From: Cytospora piceicola
Lineage: Eukaryota > Ascomycota > Sordariomycetes > Diaporthales > Cytosporaceae
Length of the DNA stretch: 64,000 bases
Reading direction: 5' to 3'
NCBI GenBank assembly: GCA_023375675.1
Contig: JALQBC010000012.1
Span: 682,001-746,000 of the forward strand
The notes under the pieces were generated by a model. The model had not been told where the DNA came from. It saw only the letters and a program-made list of their open reading frames with translations, and did not search any database. A program made the position numbers and the translations under genes. The number at the start of each line of letters is the position of its first letter. The stretch's first letter is position 1. Positions 46,413 through 57,090 of the stretch are shown piece by piece.

Positions 46413-46974
46413 GATTGGTGCCAATTGTGGTGCAACAGTAAGAACGAGTGTTATCAACAAGCCAGAGGAGGTTCAATTAGGCTGGGTTGTGTCTCTTATG
46501 GTCTGGTCAACCTGTCTCGCCGAGGTTCTAAGGTGAGATAGATAGTCGTCAATCTGTGGTCAAGCTTGTTGATATTCTAGAGCTCCCAGCAATTGAACCC
46601 CCTATTTTGGGCTGCAGGGAAAGCCAGGCTCTTCTGCCCAAGGCTGCGAGGTACGCAGGTACGTCGAAGAGTTACACTATTCCTCTTTAAGATAGCTTAC
46701 CCTGCTAGCCAAAAATCCACCACGCCCCACAGGTGCAGCAACCAGCCTGCCTGCCAGACTTCACCTCAATCCACCCTCCGCCCAAGAAACACGGGTAGCA
46801 GTAAACCGCCAAAGAAAATACGTGGTACCCTCGAATACCGTCTGACGTCTATCTATCTGCGTCAAACATCGACCGATCCTACCTTGTACCGAATTCTTCA
46901 AGGCAAAAGTGCAGTCAATTGCAAAGCAACACCTTGACCTCGGACAAGCTGATCGCAAAACCTTCTAAGCTACG
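46413..46974. promoter_or_regulatory. Divergent promoter region (Mob / Leo1)
   Basis: About 560 bp between outward-facing genes. No coding frame was supported. Confidence 0.5.
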
Positions 46975-48299
46975 ATGTCGGACCTTGATGAGCGCGTTGA
47001 TGTTTCCGACGGCGGCGGCGATGACCTTTTTGGCGACGGTGGCAGCGACGACGGGTCGCAAATTGCTGAAAACGAACCCATCCTCAGCGACGATGATCTG
47101 GCGTCCGATAATGATCGCCAGCGCAGTGAGGCGCCCGAGGCTGTTGGCGGAGATGATGATGCCCCCGAGCACGAACTCAGGAGAGTGATGGAGATGCCAG
47201 TATCCCGCCATGGACTGCCAAAGACCAAGGACGGAAATGTGAGCTGCACCCATCTTGAAACCTCGTCCCCTGACCAGGTCTAACCTGTCGACAGATGCAA
47301 ATGGCGAAAGTGCCCAACTTTCTGCGAGTCATCCCGGAAGAATATAAGGCAAATGAGTTCAAGGCTTCACGATGGGCCATTGAGAATTCACAAAGGAGGA
47401 TTCCCCTCAACCTGATTCGATACCGGCGGAATACCGAGACGGGCGAGCTAGAGAGCAACACAAACATCTACAGATGGAGCGACGGCTCTTTGACCATCCA
47501 GGTCGGCGAAGAGCACTACGACATACAAGTCAAGGACCAGATCCCGCCGGCAAACAAGAACTATGTCGCCGATCGCGACGCCCACCGTTACTTCGCTGCT
47601 GCGCACATGTTTGACCAACAGATGCTTACAGTCGGGCACATTAGCGAGGAGTGGACCATCCGTCCGGACAAGCAGCGAGTCGAAGAGGACACAGAGATGC
47701 TCAGGGAGCAGATGAGTCGGGCAAGACCGGGAATGAAGGAGGGCGAGATGATCATCACCACCACCCAGGACCCGGAGCTACAGAAGAAACAGGCCGAGAT
47801 GGCAGAGAAAGAGCGCATCCGTGCCCAGAGACGACGAGAGAATGCGCAAGCACGAGTAGACGGTGGTGGAGGCGGAGGCGGAGGCGGGTACCGGAGGGGA
47901 GGCCTCTCTATCGATGCACTCGAAGGTGGTCGGCGCTCAACGGCTGGGCGCAAGCGAGGCCCTGGCGGATCGACGAGGCGTCGCCGCGGCCAATCGGATT
48001 ACGATTCAGACGAGGATCAGCCCGGAGCGCACGGACAAAACGAGTATGATCGTGAGGACGACTTCATCGCCTCTAGCGATGACGAGAACATGGAGAGTGG
48101 CGACAACAACAACGAAGACGAGGACGATATTCTCGATGCTGTCGACAGAGATCAGGACGAGAGGCCCCGAGCGAAACGCCAGAGGACCGCTGAGCCTTCT
48201 GATGCCGAGGATGATGCGGATGGAGACCCCGAGGATGCTGCCGCGGCACATGCTCGACGACATCGCCGTCGGGTAGTCGACGATGACGATGATGAATGA
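46975..48299 (+). CDS. leo1: Leo1, Paf1 complex subunit
   Basis: A 422-residue nuclear elongation factor in two exons (46975-47238, 47295-48299). The N-terminus is an acidic Asp/Gly/Glu region. The Leo1 core runs KVPNFLRVIPEEYKANEF, IPLNLIRYRRNTETGELESN, NIYRWSDGSLTIQVGEEHYD. A positively charged coil (QAEMAEKERIRAQRRRENAQ) and a glycine stretch follow, then an acidic, disordered tail ending VVDDDDDE. The Paf1 complex travels with RNA polymerase II and promotes H2B ubiquitination and H3K4/K36 methylation. Confidence 0.96.
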
Positions 48300-48679
48300 G
48301 AGATTGTCTTGGCAGGATGACTGGATCACCACTACGTTATTACCTCACCACACGAAGCTCACGGGTATCTCACGGAGACCAAGGGATCATCACGAATCAG
48401 CTATGAATTCGTCGACAAGAGATAGGAAGGAGCCACCTAACTACCCAATTAGCCCAAGAGAGCTGTCTTCTTATGAAACTTTACGAAGTTGATTTGTCGC
48501 AAAATGGTATTGTCAATCATCCACTCTTGCCCAGCATTAATTTCCCTTCTACAATGCTTCACATTGCGGAGGAACCCATGCCCAGACGGAAAAGACTCTA
48601 ATTCGTCGGAGGATTGTGGCCATTCCATTAATATAGGCTTCTGCCCATGTTTCGAAGTGCCACGGCGAGGACCACCCGT
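48300..48679. other. Convergent 3' regions
   Basis: Lies between the Leo1 stop and the secreted-protein stop. Nothing coding was recognised. Confidence 0.5.
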
Positions 48680-49123
48680 TTATTCGTCGTGCTCCATGTT
48701 ACGACACTTGACCCGGTCCTTCTCGCCCGAGGCATTCCAAATGGCCTCTTCGATGCAATGTGCGAATCCCCCGTTGAACGGCACGTCCAACTTGAAGATG
48801 GACAATGCACCGTGCTCGGCGTCGTTGGCAGCCACAGCTGGACTTGGTCACCCCCACGAATTAATGGTCCATGTGCATACCCGGAGCGAAGCCAGGAGGG
48901 CAGAACCACACCCGCTTGTTGACGTACTGTCGTGACGCCCCCAGCCCTTGGTGAATATTTCCCAACTACCTCTGTTCCCATACCATCCACAGTAGCTCTT
49001 GTCATACCTGCCGGGAATAGAGTAGGTGGCGATGGAGGCGTTGATGGGCAAAGCGAGCCCCTGGCTCATGGCGAGCAGGGCGAACAGGGCGACGAGAAGA
49101 GACATAACGGAAGGCATCTTCAT
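48680..49123 (-). CDS. Small secreted cysteine-containing protein, candidate effector
   Basis: A 117-residue protein from two exons (49123-48928, 48837-48680). I chose the GTACGT donor and CCAG acceptor because they are canonical and keep one frame through both exons. MKMPSVMSLLVALFALLAMSQG is a classical signal peptide, probably cut after GLA. The mature part (about 95 residues) has three cysteines (SYCGWYG, AHCIEEA, VKCRN) and one sequon near the mature N-terminus (NAS). I recognise no domain. Size and secretion fit the broad effector-candidate class of plant- or insect-associated fungi, but nothing shows a function. It is 430 bp from a TIR-bounded mobile element, which is a pattern known for effector genes in other fungi. 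Confidence 0.68.
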
Positions 49124-49554
49124 GGGGGTTGATATATGGTGGAGTTTTCCGTGATGAGATGACGATGATGGTGACAACGCACGATGGCTTCTTTTCAGGT
49201 CTCGAGGCCCAGTTGGATTCGTGAAATGGTACAACAGAGTGAACATGTAGGCTGCCGCGAGGACATACCTATATAGTTATGACTCAAAGGAGGGGAGGGC
49301 AATCCTAGAGGGTGGTTTCGTAAAAATGTCAAGGCGTTGCTCCGGTCACTGGTTAGCTTCCACCTATTCAACACTATTGCTACTGTGCACTGGCATATTT
49401 TCCTCTGGATGGGTGTCTGTGACCAACATATGTATATGCGTATTATCTTGGGATCACCTAATCTGTGTACTGAAAAAACTCGGTAGATTCAATTGGACGG
49501 ACGACATATGGCACTTACTTATGCAGTAATTCTCGGCCGAGTTAGCGGACATGA

Positions 49555-49562
49555 AGTCAGCT
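49555..49562. repeat. Left target-site duplication
   Basis: AGTCAGCT directly outside the left inverted repeat; the same 8 bp recur at 50404-50411. Confidence 0.88.
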
Positions 49563-49617
49563 ACGGTGTCCCACAGGGGTCTTGGGGACAACGGCCGTCG
49601 AGGGCACTTTTGACCTT
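49563..49617 (+). repeat. Left terminal inverted repeat, 55 bp
   Basis: Begins ACGGTGTCCCACAGGGG and ends TTTTGACCTT. It matches the right repeat at every position. Confidence 0.95.
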
Positions 49618-49687
49618 TTATTTTTTTAATTTTCACGCCCACCCCTTCTACGAAACCACACCCTCTTTCCCTTCAATCAACTCAACT

Positions 49688-50320
49688 TATCGCGATTCAA
49701 ATCAATCAAGGTCAAATCAATCAAGGTCAAATCAATCAAGGTCAAATCAAGGAAGGTCAATTCAATCAAGGTCAATTCAATCAAGGTCGCGATTCAATTC
49801 AATCAAGGTCGCGATTCAAATTTGATCAAGGTCAAATCAATCAAGGTCAAATCAATCAAGGTCAAATCAATCAAGGTCGCGATTCAATTCAATCAAGGTC
49901 AATTCAATCAAGGTCGCGATTCAAATTTGATCAAGGTCGGGATTCAGTTCAATCAAGGTCAAATCAATCAAGGTCGCGATTCAAATTTGATCAAGGTCGG
50001 GATTCAGTTCATTCAAGGTCAATTCAATCAAGGTCGCGATTCAAATTTGATCAAGGTCGGGATTCAGTTCAATCAAGGTCAATTCAATCAAGGTCGCGAT
50101 TCGAATTTAATCAAGGTCGCGATTCAATTCAATCAAGGTCAATTCAATCAAGGTCGCGATTCAATTCAATCAAGGTCAATTCAATCAAGGTCAAATCAAT
50201 CAAGGTTAATTCAATCAAGGTCGCGATTCAAATCAATCAAGGTCAATTTGATTAAGGTCGCGATTCAGTTCAATCAAGGTCAATTTAATCAAGGTCGCGA
50301 TTTGGGACAAGTATGCTACC
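49688..50320. repeat. Two-unit minisatellite
   Basis: Tandem units that all end ATCAAGGTC. One class is 15 bp (for example AATTCAATCAAGGTC). The other is 22 bp and is the same unit preceded by GCGATTC. They are mixed along about 630 bp, with regular 37-bp (22+15) periods in the middle. Some 22-bp copies carry a TTTGATC variant. The 168-codon frame at 49822-50325 follows passively from the repeat. Confidence 0.93.
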
Positions 50321-50348
50321 CCTAGGGTAGGTCTAATAAAAAAACAAG

Positions 50349-50403
50349 AAGGTCAAAAGTGCCCTCGACGGCCGTTGTCCCCAAGACCCCTGTGGGACAC
50401 CGT
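50349..50403 (-). repeat. Right terminal inverted repeat, 55 bp
   Basis: Exact reverse complement of 49563-49617; the outer edge ends GGGACACCGT. Confidence 0.95.
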
Positions 50404-50411
50404 AGTCAGCT
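50404..50411. repeat. Right target-site duplication
   Basis: AGTCAGCT, identical to 49555-49562. Confidence 0.88.
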
Positions 50412-50691
50412 CCATGTGGGGGAAGCAGCCACCAACACCAGCCCAATTTCACATGTAAACAGGGGAGCTTTCTTTAGTAAGAGCGGTACACAGTAGCAGC
50501 ACCCGGAATGACGCACTAAACCTTGGACAACTCTGTCCAGCCGACTGATTGACTGTCTCATTTCTACCATGTTTCTTCTCCGTCTGTAATCAGTAATACT
50601 CTTCTTCGCTCGTTATTAGTTCTAAGTTTGCCTTCGTTTCTATATCGTTCTCAGAGGCCCGGATGTTTAGGAGCGGCGGCAGTAATATGCA

Positions 50692-52754
50692 ATGATGGGG
50701 TTGATTCTGGGTATTTGGAGGGTCATTGTCGAGATATTTGGATTCTGGTGCCGGGTAAGTCTTCTCTTCCGTGACACAATGAAATCAGCCGTTCCAGTAT
50801 CAGACCATTCGAACCAAAGGAACTGATGTTCACGATGCCCAGAGAATCCTGGCGTGGTACCGCCGCAAAGCCCCAGCCGAGCTCTGGCTAGACATCCTCC
50901 GCCATGCCGAGTCGTACGAAGAGTGGGAAGAAGCGGCCCTACACCTCGACAACCTCCTCGGCCTAGACCTCTGGCGGTACAACCAGGTCTCGCGATACTA
51001 CGACTACCGGCTCATCAACGAGAGATTGGACAGTCTCGTTATAGCGAGGGAAGAGCAGGACATACAGACACTGGCAAACCTTTTGCGGTCAGGCCTTGTG
51101 CGGAACCTAGGAAACATCACTGCTACGAAGCTCTACAACCGTAGTTTTGCAGGCACCAAGTTTCTCATTGAGGAGTACATTACCCAGGTGGCCGAGTCCA
51201 TCGAGTTCATCAGTGGGCTGCCTGCAGTGCTGCCGAGCAGGCTTGAAGCCTTGGGCCTTGTGAGCAGTAAACTTTCTGATAGCAATGCCGCTACACTCGC
51301 ATCCTCGGCCCAGCCACGGGCACAACCACAAGCACCGGCGGTACACTTCAGCGACAACAGCTCAACCACGCCGAGTAGCAACAGTAGCAATGGCAGCAAC
51401 ACCGCCCTCACCAATACCAGGACGCCCATGACCATGTCGAATCAGATGAAGCTAGACTTTGTGCATGATACCCGGCAGGCCTTTGGGCGGAGTACCTTGG
51501 TCCTACAAGGAGGTGCCATATTCGGCATGTGCCATCTGGGCGTTGTGAAGTCGCTATTCCTGCGCGGTCTGCTCCCTCGCATTATAACCGGAACAGCGAC
51601 GGGCGCACTGATCGCCGCATTGGTGGCTATACACAAGGAAGAGGAGCTCCCTGCTGTCCTCAAGGGCGATGGCATTGATCTCACTGCGTTCGCGTCCAAA
51701 GCCAAGAGCGAGGGGAATGAGGATCCGGACAAGGGGCAATCCTATGCGACCAGATGGGAGACGTTGCTTCGTAGGGTGAAGCGATTCTTTCGGGACGGGT
51801 ATTTCCTGGACGTCAAGGTCTTGGAGGAGTGTGTGCGTGCGAACGTGGGCGATCTTACATTTGAGGAGGCGTACATCAGGAGCAAGAGGGTGTTGAACAT
51901 CACTGTCGCCACGGCTGGCCAGGATGGCGTGCCTACACTGTTGAACTACCTGACGGCCCCGAATGTGGTAGGTCAAGATCATCATTAACGACATGTGATT
52001 TGCGGTTATGCTAAAACATGTTCTATAGTTGATCTGGACAGCCGCAGTGGCGTCCAATGCCTCTACTGGTTCCTTCTATGGCCACCGCGAGACTACTATG
52101 CTCTGCAAAGACCAAGACGGGAATATTGTCCCCTGGGCACCCGCCAACACCATTGACTTCCGACACTGGACCCACGTCAGCTACACGGACCGGGACTCAC
52201 CCCTGATGCGCATAGCAGAGCTGTTCAACGTAAACCATTTCATCGTTTCCCAGGCGCGCCCTTACCTCATCCCGTTCTTGCAATCCGATATGCATGGGCC
52301 CTCGCTACTTGAGACCCGCAGCAAGACGACGGCAATCACAGCCTTCCTGGCTAGAATGGTCGGCTTGGAGGTCAGGCACCGGCTGCGCCAGCTCGACACT
52401 CTGGGCTTCCTGCCGACGGGCATCAGACGGTTCCTAGTCGACGAACGGGTGCCAGGCGCGAGTGTGATGCTCGTTCCGGAGGTGACCGCCGGCGACTTTA
52501 TCAGATTGTTGGAGACGCCGACACGACAGACCCTGGACTACTGGATTCTCAGGGGGGAGAGGAGTGTCTGGCCAGCGGTCGCGGCTCTCAAGATCAGATG
52601 TGCAATTGAGACCGAGCTGGACCGAGCTTATCAGGGTGCTAGGAGGCTGAAGGCAGGAGAATTGAGGCGGAAGTCGAGCATACATTCTGTGACGAACATG
52701 GCGGGCAGCGGGAAAAATCAGCGAAACAGGGCCAATAGCGTGGGCTCAAGATAG
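50692..52754 (+). CDS. DUF3336/patatin-domain protein, Tgl3/4/5-like, probable pseudoenzyme
   Basis: A 650-residue protein in three exons (50692-50754, 50804-51967, 52029-52754; the first acceptor could also be 6 nt earlier). It opens with one short hydrophobic segment (LILGIWRVIVEIFGFW). The DUF3336 region follows (WYRRKAPAELWLDILRHAES, LLRSGLVRNLGNI, FAGTKFLIEEYI), then the patatin core with oxyanion motif LVLQGGAIFGMCHLG. Yeast homologues are lipid-droplet triacylglycerol lipases and lysophospholipid acyltransferases. Here the GxSxG nucleophile elbow reads GTATG, so the serine is missing. The segment expected to hold the catalytic Asp-Gly reads HVSYTDRDSPL before RIAELFNVNHFIVSQ. The fold should persist, but hydrolysis is doubtful. 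Confidence 0.9.
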
Positions 52755-53064
52755 TATGGTCGCCCCCGACTTGGTGAGGAATATACCGCTGCTCCGGCTC
52801 GCGGCTAACGATATAACGATGCCTTACATTTCCTGTTCTGTTCTCAGCTGGTGTATTTGGGGATGGGGAGTATCTTAGCATTGGGTACGTGTTACACAAG
52901 CATATCGCAACCAGCGTCTTGATAATATCTTTGGTTGGCTAAATGATGTCTTGTCATAGCACGTCACATCCTTTCCTGCGCTCTCATCGCTGATACACGC
53001 TAGCTCGCTAAAGTTTGACCCAAATTCAGAGTCAAGCACCCCGATTTCATGATCATTACATAGC
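52755..53064. other. Convergent 3' regions
   Basis: 310 bp between the patatin and oxidoreductase stops. No feature was recognised. Confidence 0.5.
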
Positions 53065-54338
53065 CTAGCAGAAAGCCTCACCATGGCCGTCCTCTTCCAA
53101 ACCAAGTGCAATCTTCCCGATGCCCTTACCATCTTCAATCTGTTTATGCGCTTCCTTCATACCATCGAGTGTGAGCTTGATCCGTGTCTTTAGATGGCAC
53201 TTCATAGTGCCCTCGTCGAGCATTCGTGCCAGGTCTTCGAACCATCTATGATGTTTCTCCTCGTCATCATTGACATACCCGTGATACGCCCCCGAGCACA
53301 GCCAGCACCACGAGAAAGTCAACGACTTACTCATGAACTGCGAGCCGTACATGTCAAATTTCGACTGCACGATGCTGCAAACCTTGCCAAATGTGGCAAG
53401 GAGCTCGCCAATCGGCTGGAGGTACTGTTCAGTGCGAGACGAGATGAAGGCGTACTTGAGGGGGACGCCCTCGGGCAGATCCAGATCGCGAATTTGCCTC
53501 ACGATGTCCTCCCGGTGGTTCACCACGTGTGTAGCCCCCATGCTCTTGGAGAACTCGGTCGTCTCCGGCCGCGACGCCGTCGTTATCACCACCGGCAGCT
53601 CGAGGAAGTTCCGAGCGATCTGGCTCGCGATGGAGCCCACGCCCCCTCCGCCGTTGATGATGAGGATGCCGGCCTTCTCGCCCTTCTTGATCTCCAACCT
53701 GTCGACCAGCGCCTCGTATGCCGTCCCGTAGGTGAGCGGCATGGCCGCGGACTCGACAAAGTCCAGCGTGCCGGGCTTGTGGCCCGCGTGCCGCTCGTCC
53801 ACGAGCATCTCCTCGGCGTAGCAGCCCTGGGAGAGGGGGTTACCGAGGTAGAACACCTCGTCCCCGGGCTTGAAGTACCGCACGCCCGGGCCGGCCGCCG
53901 TCACGACTCCGGCTCCGTCGTACCCCATGACGTGAAAGTGCGGCTCCTCCTGGGTGAGCGGCCTGACGCGCTCGAAGTAGTCGGGTGCGTCATCGTACTA
54001 CGAATACGAGAGTCAGTATTTGCCTGGAAGAGAAAGAAACGGGAGTCGCGAGACATGATCCAGGAGGAAATCTTTTGTTGCTCCCGGATCAAACATGTCT
54101 CAGGACTCAGGAAACACCCAAGTGGGGAAGATGATTGCTCTGGGATACTACTCACAGTGCCGTTGCGGACCTTGATATCGATCGGGTTGACGGACGCGGC
54201 CTTCACGCGGACGAGCATCTGCCGCCCGGTGGGCTTTGGAGGTCTTGGTATTTGCCTGGACTCGAGGTTCTCGATGGGTCCGTAGTTGGAAACGCCGATG
54301 GCGCGCATCACGTTATCGTTGTTGCGTGTGGATTCCAT
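53065..54338 (-). CDS. MDR-family NAD(P)H:quinone oxidoreductase-like protein
   Basis: A 371-residue medium-chain dehydrogenase/reductase in two exons (54338-54156, 53997-53065). The catalytic half shows VRVKAASVNPIDIKVRNGT and MGYDGAGVVTAAGPGVRYFKPGDEVF. Position 'NPID' and the lack of the Cys-rich lobe mark the zinc-less quinone oxidoreductase branch, although family members are often labelled zinc-type alcohol dehydrogenase. The Rossmann motif is INGGGGVGSIASQIAR. It probably reduces quinones or enones in the cytosol with NADPH. The ATG at 54338 is preferred; 54389 (17 codons longer) and 54308 (10 codons shorter) also keep the frame. Confidence 0.92.
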
Positions 54339-56092
54339 GTTGATTTCTTCAAGGCGTGGGAGACTTCCAAATGCCGTCGATATTGTCAATGTTGCTCAGT
54401 CCACCCAAATGAATATCATCGCAACCGTACATTTCTGGTCTTTATATGTCAGGATCCCTTACATATCCAGCTTATAAATGATGATGACGATGGGTTGACG
54501 ATCCCCTTACGTCAGTTTGTTCTCAAGGATCATTCATAATACATGATGTTCGCAAATCAAACTCTGAGGACTGTGAGGATATTGAAGGTTTTCATTCACA
54601 CCACTTGGGAGGAATTATATTCCAGTCGGTTGGAGATGACCATTTGGAGGCTGTTTATGTGATCTGTTATGAGTAAGCCGGCAGAACGTGCTTACCCCCT
54701 ATTCGTGATCATAGCGCGAAGATCTCTGACTGTTCACGTGAGCCTCGCTTGATCGAGATCCTGCGTTTCAAGACATTGACATATGTGGCAGCGGGCGAAA
54801 GAATGGTGTGGTTTGAGGCTGAGGCTGCTTGTTCACGGTGCTAGCCAAGGAGACCCATCCGGCCGGTGCCCCCCCCCCCCTCATGTTGGGCTCACAATCA
54901 ACGCACCCAAAACCCCAGAAAACTCAAAACCTACAGTTAGAACCTACAGCCTACAGCCCATGAGTACAATTGTGGCCATGACACAGCCCATGGGTACGTT
55001 TGGGGCCCATGAGTTAATATAGATGGGTGGGTGACATCTGGAAAGCGGCGTACTGAGTTCCCTCATGAGCCTAGCTTCGGTCTATCGCATGAGGGCCGGA
55101 GAAGCAAGGAATGATATATATAGGGCACAGTCGCATCCATGGTATATTTAGAAGCTGTTGCAGGACAGTAGTAGTGTTTGGTCGATGTACCTGCTGGTGA
55201 GCCCATGAGGCAATGCGGGTCAAGAAGCACCGAGGAACACCGCGTAGTAAGTAGCACGGATCACGGAAGGCATGTCTCGGAGTTTGTGACAGGCAAACAG
55301 CATTCCATGCAGAAGAAAAGGAGACAGGCCCTTGGGCGGAGGCGGGATTCGCCTCAGGCTGTCAGAGGAGGCTCGAAATATGTCGAGGATGCAAGGAGGC
55401 GTAAACGTTGGGGTTCGCCAAGCAAACAGGAGAAGCCCGACTTGCGATCAAAACAGTACTGATGAGAACTCGTTCATGTCTCGCGAAGGCCGGGGCGCCC
55501 GAAGGAATATATAGAGTCTTGTCAATCGACTGGAAGACACGATCCAATACTGAGGCTGTTGTATAAGCCGATCCCACAGTGAATTGAGGATGGTGCCTGC
55601 GAGAAAACCAATTGTTGGGCGGGTTGTCTTATGTAAAGGCCACCTGCTACTTGTAGGCCATCTACCAGTCAGAGTGGACACAGGTCGAGACGAGATGGTA
55701 ATGAGGTAAAGACAAACGCCCGGGGGAATCTATTGATATACAATGGAACGCAGAGCATGGAACCTTTCCTTTGGACCACGCCTTCTGCTTCCGTCCTTTG
55801 CACCACTGCCATTGTCCTGGTTCCTGTTTACCACCAGTGCCCTTTCTCCGAACTCCACGCAAAACATCCCCGAGTCCCCCCCCTCTGGAGGCTTGTGGTG
55901 CGGAAGATTGCTGCACCTGCGTCACGCTGGATGAGACACCGTCTTTTAATTGACCACCAGGCCTCCATTACAGCTGACGATCTCCAAAACTCTTTGAGCC
56001 TTAGGAGCAGGTGCTGCTTATCCTAGTTTCGAAGAGGTTTTGTAGGCCGTTGGTAGAAGGGGGATCCGAGGTGTCTGTCTTTAGGGGTCCTC
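54339..56092. other. Intergenic region
   Basis: 1.75 kb between two minus-strand genes, with a C homopolymer at about 54870-54880. The repeated phrase AGCCCATG(A/G)GTAC occurs at about 54955-54967 and 54986-54998. No supported gene. Confidence 0.5.
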
Positions 56093-57090
56093 CTAGTAGC
56101 CCTCCCCAGTGCCGGCCCCATTATGTCCAGGTTGGTACATATAGTTGGCGTCTGCGCCTTCAGCACCTGGGCCAGCTAGGTCACCAGCTTGGAAGGTCGA
56201 AGACCCTGAATTTGATGGGCCTCCTGCGGACCCCTGACCGCCATAGCCTCCTTGGCTGCCTGGTCGGTTTTGTTGGTTTTCGCTCCTGTTCGACTGAGAC
56301 TGCTACGACATGTCATTAGTTCACTTTGCTCGTTTTGATAGCATAAAAGAAGGGGGGCCCACCTCGCGGTACTTTGACAGGTAAATCTTCAACGCCTCGG
56401 AGTAGTTTTCGAAGCCCAGAGAAGTCATCGCGAAGAGAATATCCTCGCCGTTCACCGTCTTGCGCTTCTCCTGGTGACACTTTTCCGATGCTATGCCAAA
56501 ATAAGTCTCCGTGCGCGCCCGCGGACCGTAATTCAAAGGGTGGGAAAGGCAGCTAGCTTACCTTCACTGGTGATGAAGCTGATGAATTCGCTGACACATT
56601 CTTGCATGCACTCCTTGGCCTCTTTGGCGATCTTGGCATTTTCCGGAAGAGCGTTCTTCATGATGCGGGCGACTGGCGCAAAGTTGCGTATGTTAGCATC
56701 GTAAACATCGTACTTGTCTGCCTTGGAGCATGCAGCGCGAGGCGCTTCTGGCGACTTTGGGGACGAGTCGCGGGACATGGACGAATAGATATGCGCGATT
56801 CTTTCTTAGAGGCAGAGCAGAAGCATGCCACTCGACCGATGGCCTATAGCCATGCAGCGCAGACCAGAGATGGTAAAGCAGCACACGCCTTCACGAATCA
56901 CGATGAAGCAAAAAGGGGAAATCAACGCACCATTCGCTATCGGTAGCCACCGGTCCTGCTCCTTAACTTCGAATTCATAGGTGAGGCCGCTTGCCTGTGG
57001 GTCTTGAGGATCATTCATTTGTGCTTCCTCGTCCGGTGACTGTACACCTTGTTCGACCTCCTTGGGAGGGGATTGGGGGGAATCCGACAT
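56093..57090 (-). CDS. hap3: CCAAT-binding factor subunit HAP3 / NF-YB
   Basis: A 201-residue histone-fold subunit in four exons (57090-56931, 56672-56562, 56490-56363, 56299-56093). The core is the canonical NF-YB sequence: [80 protein letters not shown]. The first intron splits the DNA-binding Val-Ala-Arg. A Gln/Gly-rich tail ([18 protein letters not shown]) ends at 56093. With HAP2 and HAP5 it binds CCAAT boxes. In filamentous fungi the complex also controls iron and redox responses and secondary metabolism. The N-terminal 45 residues are acidic and not conserved. Confidence 0.96.

Larger units (their letters stand above)
49563..50403. mobile_element. Non-autonomous TIR element with minisatellite core (MITE-like)
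   Basis: Two 55-bp sequences, 49563-49617 and 50349-50403, are exact reverse complements of each other. Both start ACGGTGTCCC at the outer edge. They are bordered by the same 8 bp, AGTCAGCT, at 49555-49562 and 50404-50411, as expected for a target-site duplication. The 730-bp interior is mostly tandem repeats and has no transposase. An 8-bp duplication is the rule for hAT and common for Mutator-like transposases; long inverted repeats favour the latter. The perfect match of both ends suggests a recent insertion or active sequence exchange. Confidence 0.93.

Noticed and set aside
49688..50320. CRISPR-like array
   Set aside because: Units are contiguous with no unique spacers, and the sequence is eukaryotic.
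49822..50325. Open frame of 168 codons with NQG/IKV repeats
   Set aside because: It follows from the minisatellite, whose units lack stop codons in most frames. It has no domain and lies inside the mobile element.
49563..50403. TA target duplication (Tc1/mariner) for the TIR element
   Set aside because: TA does flank the CGGTG sequence, but the matching 8-bp AGTCAGCT at both sides with symmetrical ACGGTG ends fits better.
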